DNA of 45,202 nt, from NCBI GenBank assembly GCA_963980215.1, contig CAXBYZ010000006.1, positions 1 through 45,202 on the forward strand, given 5' to 3'. Made by a program: the position numbers and the translations under genes. Below the pieces are notes generated by a model. That model was not told the origin of the DNA, made no database searches, and worked only from the letters and a program-made list of their open reading frames with translations. This stretch comes from CAXBYZ01 sp963980215. GTDB taxonomy: Bacteria; Patescibacteriota; Microgenomatia; UBA1400; CG1-02-47-37. Numbering within the stretch: position 1 is the first letter of the stretch; every line of letters begins with the position of its first letter. Shown piece after piece: positions 6,947-15,699 of this stretch.

Positions 6947-8397
6947 AGAAATTTTTCAAAAATAACTGGTTAATTATCACCTTGAGTTTAGTCGGGGCAA
7001 TCTTAAGGTTTTATAATTTAACTTCCAGTCTTCAGTTTTTAGGAGATCAAGGCCGAGATGTTTTAATCTTAAAAAAAATTCTCATAGATCATGATCTAGT
7101 TTTTATTGGCCCAATTACCTCAGTTGGAGACATGTATCTTGGACCCTTTTACTACTACTTAATGGCTCCTTTTCTGTGGTTATTTAACTATAATCCAGCC
7201 GGCCCAGCTTACGCTACCACTCTAATTGGCGTCATCACTATTCCCGTTCTTTATTTGATTACCAAAGCAATGTTTTCAAAAAAAGCTGCTATTTTTACTT
7301 CAATTCTCTATACCTTAGGGTATGTGCCTATCACTCAAACTCGGGGAGCCTGGAATCCAAACCCAATGCCACTAGCTGTTTTGGGTATAATTTACAGCCT
7401 CCATCAAGCTATCTACAAAAAAAATTCAAAGCTTCTTTGGTTATTTGGTCTCTCTCTAGCCATAGCCCTTCAACTCCACTACATGATTGTTTTTCTAGCC
7501 CCATTCTTAATCTGGCAAACTATTTTAATTTTAAAAAATAAAAAATCAAGAAAATATTTTCTATCATCTATCTTAATTTTTATACTATTAAATCTCCCTC
7601 TTGCGCTATTCGAATTAAAAAATAATTTTCTAAACATTCGAGGTTTAAGTTACTATTTTCAAACCAATGAGTATCAAAAATTTAGTTTACTTAAACTACT
7701 TAAAGACATGATCGGTCGCAGTCAAGAAGTTATTGGTATGCTTTTAGGGTTTGGAGAGAAAACCAACCCTCTTCGAACTTGGGTTACCAACTCTACCATT
7801 GCTACTCTTATTTACTACTTAATCAAAAAACCAAAGAAAGAACTGATCCTGGTATCAGTTTGGATCTTAACTAGCATCACTACCCTCGCTTTCTATAAAG
7901 GTGCCATCTATCCCCACTACTTGGGTTTTATCATGCCAATTACCTACATTCTTGTTGGTTTTCTACTTTCTAACTTAAAAAAAATACTCATAATTATCCC
8001 AATAACTTTTATCTCTCTATTTGCTAGTATCAACTACAAACCTCTTTTAGATGCTTATGCTGGCAAAGGCAACTTAGATTCTGTTAAAAAAACTTCAGAA
8101 TTTATCATCAACGACATCAATCAAAATCAACATCAAAACTACAACCTTACTCTTATAGATGGAACCAGAGATTATAAAGCCATGAGTTTTAGATACTTTC
8201 TTGAATTAAATGAGCTAAAGCCCCTAAGTATGTCCGATTACCCTAAAACAGATGTTTTATATGTTATCTCCCCCTACAAACAGACAAATATCAGCAATCA
8301 TCCTATTTGGGAAATAGAGTCACTAAAACCATCAAAGGTCACCCAGGTTTGGGAATTTCACAAAACCGAAAATATCTATAAAATAGAGAGATTATGA
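6934..8397 (+). CDS. GT-C (PMT/ArnT-like) glycosyltransferase
   Basis: This is a polytopic membrane protein of 487 aa with about 11-12 hydrophobic helices. After the first helix the outside loop has FLGDQGRDV (D38 and D42), in place of the usual DE pair of PMT/ArnT enzymes, followed by YLGPFYYYL. Later comes WNPNPMPL. The 39778-41220 protein shares the same layout (LDEEYQ, YLGPYWTYL, WNPSLIPL), so the two are paralogues of one subfamily. A soluble C-terminal tail of about 100 residues lies outside. Such enzymes use polyprenyl-phosphate sugars on the outer face. The start is GTG at 6934, overlapping the preceding gene by 13 bases, and the end overlaps the next gene by four bases. Confidence 0.8.
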   Translation: MEKIKKFFKNNWLIITLSLVGAILRFYNLTSSLQFLGDQGRDVLILKKILIDHDLVFIGPITSVGDMYLGPFYYYLMAPFLWLFNYNPAGPAYATTLIGVITIPVLYLITKAMFSKKAAIFTSILYTLGYVPITQTRGAWNPNPMPLAVLGIIYSLHQAIYKKNSKLLWLFGLSLAIALQLHYMIVFLAPFLIWQTILILKNKKSRKYFLSSILIFILLNLPLALFELKNNFLNIRGLSYYFQTNEYQKFSLLKLLKDMIGRSQEVIGMLLGFGEKTNPLRTWVTNSTIATLIYYLIKKPKKELILVSVWILTSITTLAFYKGAIYPHYLGFIMPITYILVGFLLSNLKKILIIIPITFISLFASINYKPLLDAYAGKGNLDSVKKTSEFIINDINQNQHQNYNLTLIDGTRDYKAMSFRYFLELNELKPLSMSDYPKTDVLYVISPYKQTNISNHPIWEIESLKPSKVTQVWEFHKTENIYKIERL

Positions 8398-9152
8398 AAA
8401 GTTTATCTATTGTCATCCCAGCCTACAATGAATTGGCAAACTTCAAGGCGGGTAAGTTAGACCAAATTAATGAATACTTAAAAAAAAGACAACTAGATTG
8501 GGAAGTCATCATTGTAGACGACGGTTCAACTGATAGCTCAAATGAATTAATAAAAAAATATACTCAAAATAAGAAAAATTGGCACTTTATCCAAAACTCC
8601 CATCAAGGTAAAACCAACACTATAAAAACTGGAGTTTTTATTGCTAAAAAACCTTTCACATTATTCACCGATTTTGATCAAAGCACCCATATATCAGAAG
8701 TTGAGAAACTAACTCCATTTATTAGCAAAGACTTTAAGGTAATCATTGGTTCAAGAGAAGTAAAGGGTTCTCATCGAGACAAAGAACCCTGGCATCGTCA
8801 CTTAATGGGAAAAGGCTTTAACTTCGGGGTTCAGCTGGTTGCCGTTCGGGGTATTCACGACACTCAGTGCGGCTTTAAAATCTTTGATACTGCCATTGCT
8901 AAACAACTATTTAACTCCCTTAAAGTTTACCGCCCCAGTTCAAAACCAGAAAAACATGCCTTTACCGGAGCTTTTGACGTCGAGCTTTTATTTATTGCCA
9001 ACAAAAGAAAAATTAAAATTGCTGAAGTTCCTATCAACTGGCAACACACTGCTACAGCTAGAATCAGTCCAATTAGAGACTCTATTAGGATGGCTCTAGA
9101 TGTGATCAAAATTAGACTAGTTGACATCATTGGTGGCTACAAACAACTATGA
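8394..9152 (+). CDS. GT2 glycosyltransferase, ALG5/DPM1-like
   Basis: This 252-aa cytoplasmic enzyme resembles dolichyl-phosphate beta-glucosyltransferase (ALG5) and related polyprenyl-phosphate sugar synthases. Motifs are SIVIPAYNELANF (5-17), VDDGSTD (41-47), the metal-binding DFD at 93-95, IIGSREVKGS, DTQCGFKIFD and AFDVELLFIA near the end of the catalytic domain. No transmembrane helices follow it, unlike the GT2 proteins at 5801 and 38831. It probably makes a polyprenyl-phosphate-linked glucose or mannose used by neighbouring GT-C proteins; the exact sugar cannot be read from sequence. It overlaps its neighbours by four bases at both ends. Confidence 0.82.
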   Translation: MKSLSIVIPAYNELANFKAGKLDQINEYLKKRQLDWEVIIVDDGSTDSSNELIKKYTQNKKNWHFIQNSHQGKTNTIKTGVFIAKKPFTLFTDFDQSTHISEVEKLTPFISKDFKVIIGSREVKGSHRDKEPWHRHLMGKGFNFGVQLVAVRGIHDTQCGFKIFDTAIAKQLFNSLKVYRPSSKPEKHAFTGAFDVELLFIANKRKIKIAEVPINWQHTATARISPIRDSIRMALDVIKIRLVDIIGGYKQL

Positions 9153-10267
9153 TCTGGGTCTACACAGCCTCTTTTTTACTCTTATCTCTCTTTTCTTTTA
9201 CCCAAATAGACCTAAACTTAACCCTCTATAACAGCAACTTACTGCTACCCATTTTAAATTTCTTAAAAAATATCGGCTACCGCCAAAGAACACTATCTGC
9301 TGTTATTTTTATTATCTTAGCAACTTCTCTTTACTTTAATTATTTAAAGTTAGTTTACAAACAAAAAACTTCCAAGAAACACCTAAAAATTGTCTTGCTT
9401 GTTACCTTTTTAGCAGGAATACTTGCTTACCCCATGTTTTCTCACGACATTTTCAACTACTTATTTAACGCAAAGATGGTCATAATTTATCACTCCAACC
9501 CCCATACTCACACAGCCGTAGAATTTGCCACTGATGCTTGGACTAGATTCATGCACAACACTCACACTCCAGCTCCTTATGGCTACGCCTGGACAGGAAT
9601 CTCTCTTTTGCCTGTCTATTTGGGGCTACCCAGCTTTACTTTGAGCCTTTGGTTTACTAAAACGCTAATTTCCACATTTTTCTTGTTAGAAATATTTTTT
9701 TTCACTAAAATAGCTAAAATAGTTCACAAAAAAGACTCACTAAATAGAGTCATAGCCCTAGGGCTAAACCCTCTAATCTTAATGGAAACTTTTATCATTG
9801 GCCACAACGATAGCATAATGATGTTTTTTATCTTTTTAAGCTTTTACCTCTTAGAAACAAACAAAACTACAAAGAATAAATTTATAAGTTTATTAAGCTT
9901 TATTGCTTCAGTCTTTATTAAATATGCCACAGTTGTCTTAGCCCCGGTTTTACTACTCAAAAATAAAATCAAAGATATATATGCGACCAGCGGATCAATA
10001 TTATTAGTAATTTTGCTTTCAAGACCCGGTCAGCTCAATTCTTGGTATCTTCATTGGGGGATTGCCTTCTTACTTTTAAGCAAGTCAAAAAAGCTAGTTA
10101 AGCTTGGCATCTTGCTTTCAATTGGGGGCATGCTTAGGTATCTACCCTACATCTACTTTGGCCATTGGGATTTTCCAGTTACGATAATAAGATGGGTCCT
10201 ACTACTAGCTCCATTGATTTTTCTAATTCCAATAAAAACTATTTATGAAAAAATTACTAGCAAATAA
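9149..10267 (+). CDS. Polyprenol-phosphate-mannose-dependent mannosyltransferase-like GT-C (MptB/GT87 type)
   Basis: This 372-aa membrane protein has about ten hydrophobic helices. The features match GT87/MptB-type mannosyltransferases: SHDIFNYLFNAKM with the catalytic Asp (D100) in the first large outer loop, HSNPHTH, a PYGYAW-like segment, and the strongly characteristic NPLILMETFIIGHNDSIMM in a middle helix pair, followed by FIKYATVVLAPVLLL. The family transfers mannose from polyprenyl-phosphate-mannose to lipoglycans outside the membrane. The donor could be made by the adjacent GT2 at 8394, whose stop it overlaps by four bases. The next gene starts 23 bases inside its end. Confidence 0.75.
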   Translation: MIWVYTASFLLLSLFSFTQIDLNLTLYNSNLLLPILNFLKNIGYRQRTLSAVIFIILATSLYFNYLKLVYKQKTSKKHLKIVLLVTFLAGILAYPMFSHDIFNYLFNAKMVIIYHSNPHTHTAVEFATDAWTRFMHNTHTPAPYGYAWTGISLLPVYLGLPSFTLSLWFTKTLISTFFLLEIFFFTKIAKIVHKKDSLNRVIALGLNPLILMETFIIGHNDSIMMFFIFLSFYLLETNKTTKNKFISLLSFIASVFIKYATVVLAPVLLLKNKIKDIYATSGSILLVILLSRPGQLNSWYLHWGIAFLLLSKSKKLVKLGILLSIGGMLRYLPYIYFGHWDFPVTIIRWVLLLAPLIFLIPIKTIYEKITSK

Positions 10268-11690
10268 AAATATTTTCTTAATCACCACCTTAATAATTTT
10301 TTTTGGGTGGTATCTATTTCATCTAACCGAGATTCCAATCTTTGCCGATGAAGCTATCTATCTAAATTGGGCCAAACGTATTGCCATTGGGGACGAAAAC
10401 ATATTTATATCCATGTACGACGGTAAGCCCCCACTATTTATGTGGTTGTCTGGTTTAGCCTCTTACCCAATCAAAAACTTGTTGTTAGCTGGTAGACTAG
10501 TCTCTGTTTTCAGTCTGTTTATGGCTTCAACCTACATATTTAAAAAACTAAAAAAAACCACTTTTTCTTGGGCCTTCCTTTCTCTAGTTTTTATCCTTGG
10601 AAACACTTTCTTCTTCTTTCACGCAAGACTAGCTTTACTAGACACTTTATTTGCTAGCTTAGTTATTCTCTTTATATTTACATGGTCAAATGCTAGTTCA
10701 ATTAAGCAATCGCTCCTTTCAGGTCTTTTTATCAGTCTAGCTTTTCTTACCAAAACTCCGGCCTTATTTTTACTCCCTCTACCGTTTTTTGTTTTAACTA
10801 AAAAAAGAGACAAAGCCACCTTAGTTAAAGTAGCTACTACTTTTAGTATTTTTATTGCCACCCTCTTACTGCTTAAAACCAGTCCTTGGTTCCCATCACT
10901 ATTTAATCGATCAACAGACTTTACTTTTACCATCACACAAGTTCTAACAGGTCAACTCAATCATGTTTGGCCCAACATCAAAATTATTTTCAGTTGGCTT
11001 TCATTCTACTTAACCTGGCCAATCTTGTTATTTTCAGTCCTTGGATCAATCAAAGGTTTTAAGAACAAAAATTCTTTAATCATCAATCTAAGTCTTGCCT
11101 CACTTCTTCTTTTTACTCCACTAGCTATCTTAGGCAAGATGATCGCTTCAAGGTATTTTCTAGCTCTAGGGTTTACCTTACCAATCCTTGCTGCTTACTT
11201 TTTATCAAGTACTCCAAAAAAATATATTGTAGTTATCACTGCAGCATTTTTAAGCATTACCATCCCCAATAACTATCAATTCCAAGACAACTACTTTTAT
11301 GCCATCCTTCCCAAGGAAGATAACCAACAATACTTTAGAGATTGGTCATCAGGTATTGGCTTGGATAGTGTTAGTCAATTTATTAACCAACAAGCAAAAG
11401 ACAAAAAGGTTTTAGTTCTTACAGAAGGAACTTTCGGGACCTTACCAGATGGACTCTTTGTCTACCAAGAGAATAAAGAGAGTTTTTCTAATCTAGAGAT
11501 AGTTGGAGTGACTTCTCCATACTCAGAAATTTATCAGCAAGTTTTAACCTCAACCAACACTAAAACAATCTACTATGTTGGGAATCACAATCGTATTAAT
11601 GATCAATTTCGTCAAGAAAACAAGATGATCTTATCCTACGACAAAAAAGATGGTGGCTATGCTCTAGAAGTTTATGAAATAACCCAATGA
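10245..11690 (+). CDS. GT-C glycosyltransferase of the PMT/ArnT family
   Basis: This 481-aa polytopic protein is a classic GT39/ArnT-like enzyme. The first outer loop has IPIFADEAIYLNWAKR with the catalytic DE (D35, E36), then DGKPPLFMWL (59-68), the same arrangement as ArnT's DE...GKPPLxxWL. About 11 helices follow and a C-terminal extracytoplasmic domain of roughly 140 residues. It is expected to transfer a sugar from a polyprenyl phosphate to an external acceptor. Its start lies 23 bases inside the preceding gene and its end overlaps the next by four, so it is probably translated by coupling. Confidence 0.85.
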   Translation: MKKLLANKNIFLITTLIIFFGWYLFHLTEIPIFADEAIYLNWAKRIAIGDENIFISMYDGKPPLFMWLSGLASYPIKNLLLAGRLVSVFSLFMASTYIFKKLKKTTFSWAFLSLVFILGNTFFFFHARLALLDTLFASLVILFIFTWSNASSIKQSLLSGLFISLAFLTKTPALFLLPLPFFVLTKKRDKATLVKVATTFSIFIATLLLLKTSPWFPSLFNRSTDFTFTITQVLTGQLNHVWPNIKIIFSWLSFYLTWPILLFSVLGSIKGFKNKNSLIINLSLASLLLFTPLAILGKMIASRYFLALGFTLPILAAYFLSSTPKKYIVVITAAFLSITIPNNYQFQDNYFYAILPKEDNQQYFRDWSSGIGLDSVSQFINQQAKDKKVLVLTEGTFGTLPDGLFVYQENKESFSNLEIVGVTSPYSEIYQQVLTSTNTKTIYYVGNHNRINDQFRQENKMILSYDKKDGGYALEVYEITQ

Positions 11691-13324
11691 AATCAATTAA
11701 AAAATCTACCATCATAATTTTAATAATTAATTTAATCATCGTTACTTATTGGTTAATAAATTCCCAGTACTTTCCAGTTCACGACTTTACAGCCGGAGCA
11801 AGAGTGTACGAGTTGACCCAGACGGTTAAAGACGGTCAATTTCCCCCTCGTTGGTCTAGTAATTTTGGTTTTGGAATGGGTATGCCATTGTTTCAATTCT
11901 ATGCTCCCTTATCTTTTTACTTAGCTACAATTCTTAATTTACTAGGTATCCCAATTTTGCTAACTATAAAAATAGTTTATTTAATATCCACCATTGTTGG
12001 TTTTTACGGAGCCTACTTACTTGGTAAAAAACTCATCAATCACTTGGGGGGCTTAATTACCGCCACTGCCTTTACTCTAGCTCCATATCACGCTCTAAAT
12101 ATATATGTACGGGGAGCAACAGCCGAGTACTTTGCTCTTAGCTTCACCCCCTTGTCACTCTACTATGCTTTCAATCTAATAGATAACAAAAACAAAACAA
12201 ACTCATACCTTGGGTTAGTCTTGAGTTTAGTTGCCATCTACCTTTCTCACAATGTCACTATTCTTACCTTTATGCCTTTTTGGTTTTTTATCGTTTTTAC
12301 TTATGCTTTAATCAAAAAAAAACCAAAACAAATCGTTAGCAACTTATTAGCTCAACTTCACGGCTTGTTAATCTCTGCCTACTTTCTCATTCCTGCCTTT
12401 TTTCAAAAATCACAAACCAGTGCTTTAACTTTAACCCAAGGTTTTAGCCAATATAATCTTCACTTTCTCTACTTTAGACAACTACTCAATCCAAATTGGG
12501 GTTACGGAGGCTCTATCTTGGGTATAGATGATAAAATGTCTTTTTATCTCGGAATAGACCTACTTTTACTCTCACTTTTTTCAACTCTATTACTATTCAA
12601 AAAACCTTATCGCAAGATACTCGCTCTATTTTCTGCCAGCCTTTTTTTATCAGTCTTAGCTACCAACTTTAAAACTAAGTTTATCTGGGAAGTTATTCCT
12701 CTAGCAGACTACATTCAATTTCCTTGGCGGTTTTTGGGTGTTGCTTCTCTATCTCTTTCTATTTTGGCAGGTTTCTCAATGTTAAATAAAAAGCTTAAAA
12801 AAAACTGGCTAATTATCCTCTCGATAGTTATTGTCTTAAATGGTAGATTTTTCCGTCCAGAAAAGTTAATCGAGCCAAGCGAAACCTACAATCCAAACCC
12901 AACTTACATACAAGAGAGAATGAGTACTGTCATGCCAGACTATCTCCCAAGCGAGGTTAACTGGAGAGATGAAGAAGTTCCTGAAAGTCTCATCAAAGCC
13001 AAAAACAAAGACACAGTTATTAACATTGTTAATAACACCTCAGATTTAATCCAAGCAGAAATTAATACTACAAAAAATGACACTATCAATCTCAACCGTT
13101 ACTACTTCCCTAACTGGCAAGTTACTATCAACAATCAAACCAATTCTTGTCAAAAAAGTGAAGATAGTAGATATCTTTGCCAAGTCAATTCTGGCCGATC
13201 AGATCTGAAAGTAGTCTGGAGAGAAAAGGGGATCAACGCCTACAGTAATTTACTTTCACTACTTGCCTTACTATCTCTAGCCTTTATAAGTATAAAAAAT
13301 AAACTAAAGGCTAAATCTTCTTAA
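11687..13324 (+). CDS. PF10131/YfhO-like polytopic membrane protein (GT-C type)
   Basis: This 545-aa protein belongs to the group annotated as '6-pyruvoyl-tetrahydropterin synthase-related, membrane' (PF10131). That name is historical and implies no pterin function; the fold resembles GT-C enzymes such as YfhO. The first outer loop has VHDFTAGARV (H32, D33) and GQFPPRW (50-56). Then come LAPYHALNIYVRGATAEYFAL and DYIQFPWRFLGV, about 12 helices, a C-terminal beta-rich outer domain (YYFPNWQVTINNQ) and a final helix. The 32746 protein is its paralogue with the same motifs. The last 21 bases overlap the convergent gene on the other strand, leaving no room for a terminator. Confidence 0.78.
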   Translation: MKSIKKSTIIILIINLIIVTYWLINSQYFPVHDFTAGARVYELTQTVKDGQFPPRWSSNFGFGMGMPLFQFYAPLSFYLATILNLLGIPILLTIKIVYLISTIVGFYGAYLLGKKLINHLGGLITATAFTLAPYHALNIYVRGATAEYFALSFTPLSLYYAFNLIDNKNKTNSYLGLVLSLVAIYLSHNVTILTFMPFWFFIVFTYALIKKKPKQIVSNLLAQLHGLLISAYFLIPAFFQKSQTSALTLTQGFSQYNLHFLYFRQLLNPNWGYGGSILGIDDKMSFYLGIDLLLLSLFSTLLLFKKPYRKILALFSASLFLSVLATNFKTKFIWEVIPLADYIQFPWRFLGVASLSLSILAGFSMLNKKLKKNWLIILSIVIVLNGRFFRPEKLIEPSETYNPNPTYIQERMSTVMPDYLPSEVNWRDEEVPESLIKAKNKDTVINIVNNTSDLIQAEINTTKNDTINLNRYYFPNWQVTINNQTNSCQKSEDSRYLCQVNSGRSDLKVVWREKGINAYSNLLSLLALLSLAFISIKNKLKAKSS

Positions 13325-14215
13325 GAATTTATTCGCTAACCTCTTAACAATTTTTGCTTCTCTAATCACTGTCTCTCTTTTCCACCACTTCCAATCCTTA
13401 AAAGCCGTTTTCAACTTTCTCTCCACCACTTCAATAGACTCAACCTCTTGTTCATCAAACTTTCTTAACTCCCATACTTTAACCACAGTTACCAGCTCAT
13501 AAAATGACTGCAACAAAGACAAAACAAGGCCGTGAAAACCGTCTTTGTAACCCTCAAAAGCTAAATATCTTTTGATAAAATCACTCACTGGCCTAGTGAT
13601 CAATGGGAAAAATAACTGCTTATCTTTTAACTCTTTATTCAAATGTTTGGCGTCTTCAGAGGTATACCGATTTAACTTATCAATAAACTGAAAAACACTT
13701 TCATAGTTATAGTGTTTAATCGGATTTTCAAGCTTCTCCACTTTTCCGCCGATTACAGGATTTTCATGAATTCTTTCACAAGGATAAGTAGCTAAACCTT
13801 GCTTAAATAATCTCAGTTGATAGTCCGGTGCCCAGCCTGTATTTTCAATCCATTTAGAAAAAATAATATTTTTTCTAGGAATCATGTACCCTTCTGCCCG
13901 TGGATCTTTCAAAACTACTCCAATCTCTTTTTTTAGCTCAGGAAGCATCTCTTCATCACTATCCATCCACAAAATCCACCCAGACCTAACCTTATCAAGT
14001 ACTTCTTGCTTGTTACTATGAAAAGTATTGTTATGTTTTAACTCAAAAACATTACTAGTAAATTTTTTCGCGATCTTTAAAGTATTATCTGTTGATTTAT
14101 CATCAACCCCTACAATAATCTCATCTGCCAAATCCTTAACTGATTCAAGCATCTTCCTAATTTTTTTCTCTTCATTAAAAGCCAGAGTACAAACAGTTAC
14201 TTTATTTTTTTGCAT
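13304..14215 (-). CDS. GT2 glycosyltransferase, WaaE/KdtX-like
   Basis: This 303-aa cytoplasmic GT2 has the short GT-A core of the WaaE/KdtX group of LPS-core glucosyltransferases. It contains TVCTLAFNEEKKI (7-19), VDDKSTDNT, the 'WILWMDSDEEM' segment with the metal-binding DSD (85-87), and NTGWAPDYQLRLFK followed by the ERIHENPVI region typical of this group. A basic C-terminal part (about residues 220-303) with amphipathic segments probably associates with the membrane. It is the second gene of a two-gene - strand operon, its start overlapping the flippase gene by 14 bases. Acceptor and sugar are unknown. Confidence 0.83.
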   Translation of the reverse strand: MQKNKVTVCTLAFNEEKKIRKMLESVKDLADEIIVGVDDKSTDNTLKIAKKFTSNVFELKHNNTFHSNKQEVLDKVRSGWILWMDSDEEMLPELKKEIGVVLKDPRAEGYMIPRKNIIFSKWIENTGWAPDYQLRLFKQGLATYPCERIHENPVIGGKVEKLENPIKHYNYESVFQFIDKLNRYTSEDAKHLNKELKDKQLFFPLITRPVSDFIKRYLAFEGYKDGFHGLVLSLLQSFYELVTVVKVWELRKFDEQEVESIEVVERKLKTAFKDWKWWKRETVIREAKIVKRLANKFLRRFSL

Positions 14216-15650
14216 ACCTTAAAAATATATTTATATAACTCTTTAGTTGCTTACCATTAACCACAAACAAACTAAACAAGTAAACACTTGCACCTATTAT
14301 GACATTAATTAACAAGCCAGTTAAGTTTAAGGGAATAAAAATGGCCAAAGTTTTTAAGGAAACAAGCATCAATAGAGAAGAAAATAAACCTGGGCCAATA
14401 TTTGATAACAAATTAAACGAAACAGATCTTTTGACTAACCACAAAGTAACCACAGAAGTTAAAGAGATTAAAACACTTCCTACAGCCACACCATAGTATC
14501 CATACTTAATGGCTAAATATGGATACAAACCAAGAGTCAATCCCGTCCACATCACCATCAAGGCCATCACTTGTTTTATCTTTCCAGTAGCTGTTAAGAA
14601 GTTTGTTAAAAATGTAGATATCGATGCAATCGCAGCGCTCACCAAGAACAAATTAAAACTAGGCAAACCCACTTCCCACTTTGAGTACTTTGGTAAAATT
14701 TGAACAATCTGTGGCATGATAAAGTAAGCTCCTGTTAAGACGGGGAAGATCATCACACTGATAAAGTAAACAGAGTACTCCAAAGATTTTTGTAGTCTCT
14801 CCATCTTGGCTTGTAGTCTAGAGAACATAGGAAAAGCTACCTTGACAGTTGAATCCAAGAAGTATCTTAAAGCTAAGTTGGCCCATTTTTCAGCCCAACC
14901 CAATATTCCCATGGCTTCTAATCCAAGAATTTTCCCCAGAACTAATAAAGACACTTTATCTTTAAAGACAGCTAAAATGCTATTTGCTTGATAGGGGATC
15001 CCAAATTTTAACAAAGACTTTATTGCCTTAATAGAAAACCTAATTTTTGGTCTCCAAGGCACTAAGTAATAAATTGCTATTACTCCAACAAAAGCCCTAG
15101 CCACTACTGCTACCACATAACTCTTGATTCCAAACCCCATCACTGCCAAAGAAACAATTAACACATTAAAGACTAAAGTTTCAGCAACTTGAGGAATAAT
15201 CACTTTCTCAAACTTCAACTTCCTCTCCAGCAACACCGAAGGTATGGTTTTAAGCGAAGCCATAAAAAATGCCAACAACAATGCATAGATCAGCATTAAA
15301 CCATCTCTATCAAAACCATAAAAATCTCTTATTGAACTAGATAATAAAACCGCTAACCCAATTCCGCTCAAGACTAAAACTTCCTGAATGGTAAAAGTTG
15401 CTTCAATTTCTTTCTTACTCAACTTACCAGGCTTCTGGATTAAAGCCCCTGCCAAACCAATATCTGAAAAATAAGTAAGTATCTCAATTACCGACGAAGC
15501 AATAATAAAAACTCCAAATTCTTCTCGAGTCAAGTAAATTGTTAATGCTAAAGTCCCAGCAAAGTTAATCGCATTCAAAAAAAATGTTCTAGAAATCAAA
15601 GCCACCACTGACTTGACTGCTCTTTGCCCAATTTGTTTAGTTTTTAACAT
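14202..15650 (-). CDS. Wzx-type polysaccharide flippase (MOP superfamily)
   Basis: This 482-aa integral membrane protein has about 12-14 hydrophobic helices and the MOP/MATE-like pattern of O-antigen and teichuronic-acid flippases. The N-terminal helix pair contains YLTREEFGVFIIASSVIEILTYFSDIGLAGALIQKP, typical of polysaccharide biosynthesis proteins in which a conserved Asp-Leu/Ile-Gly follows the second helix. By family knowledge it moves undecaprenyl-diphosphate-linked oligosaccharides from the inner to the outer membrane leaflet. It is the only recognisable lipid-linked oligosaccharide translocase in the window. The ATG at 15650 lies exactly 6 nt after a TGATAGAAT extended -10, suggesting a leaderless message. 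Confidence 0.87.
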   Translation of the reverse strand: MLKTKQIGQRAVKSVVALISRTFFLNAINFAGTLALTIYLTREEFGVFIIASSVIEILTYFSDIGLAGALIQKPGKLSKKEIEATFTIQEVLVLSGIGLAVLLSSSIRDFYGFDRDGLMLIYALLLAFFMASLKTIPSVLLERKLKFEKVIIPQVAETLVFNVLIVSLAVMGFGIKSYVVAVVARAFVGVIAIYYLVPWRPKIRFSIKAIKSLLKFGIPYQANSILAVFKDKVSLLVLGKILGLEAMGILGWAEKWANLALRYFLDSTVKVAFPMFSRLQAKMERLQKSLEYSVYFISVMIFPVLTGAYFIMPQIVQILPKYSKWEVGLPSFNLFLVSAAIASISTFLTNFLTATGKIKQVMALMVMWTGLTLGLYPYLAIKYGYYGVAVGSVLISLTSVVTLWLVKRSVSFNLLSNIGPGLFSSLLMLVSLKTLAIFIPLNLTGLLINVIIGASVYLFSLFVVNGKQLKSYINIFLRYAKK

Positions 15651-15656
15651 CTCTTT

Positions 15657-15665
15657 ATTCTATCA
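15657..15665 (-). promoter_or_regulatory. Leaderless promoter of the flippase operon
   Basis: On the - strand, TAGAAT (15657-15662) with an upstream TGA forms an extended -10. Six bases (AAAGAG) separate it from the ATG at 15650, so transcription should begin at or within a base of the start codon. Confidence 0.6.
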
Positions 15666-15675
15666 AACACTTATT

Positions 15676-15684
15676 TGATATAAT
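15676..15684 (+). promoter_or_regulatory. Promoter of the 15700-35522 operon
   Basis: TGATATAAT is an extended -10 (TATAAT at 15679-15684), identical over nine bases to the one before 231. Fifteen bases separate it from the ATG at 15700, giving a leader of about 8 nt. Its -35 region overlaps the -10 box of the divergent flippase promoter, so the two promoters cannot easily be occupied together. Confidence 0.6.
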
Positions 15685-15699
15685 ACCTCATTACTTAAT

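Noticed and set aside
10619..10936. 105-aa - strand frame inside a GT-C gene
   Set aside because: An antisense shadow; composition follows the complementary strand of membrane-protein codons.
13304..13324. Overlap of convergent genes as a frameshift or broken gene
   Set aside because: Both proteins have intact family motifs and lengths. Short convergent overlaps recur at 35519, so compaction explains it.
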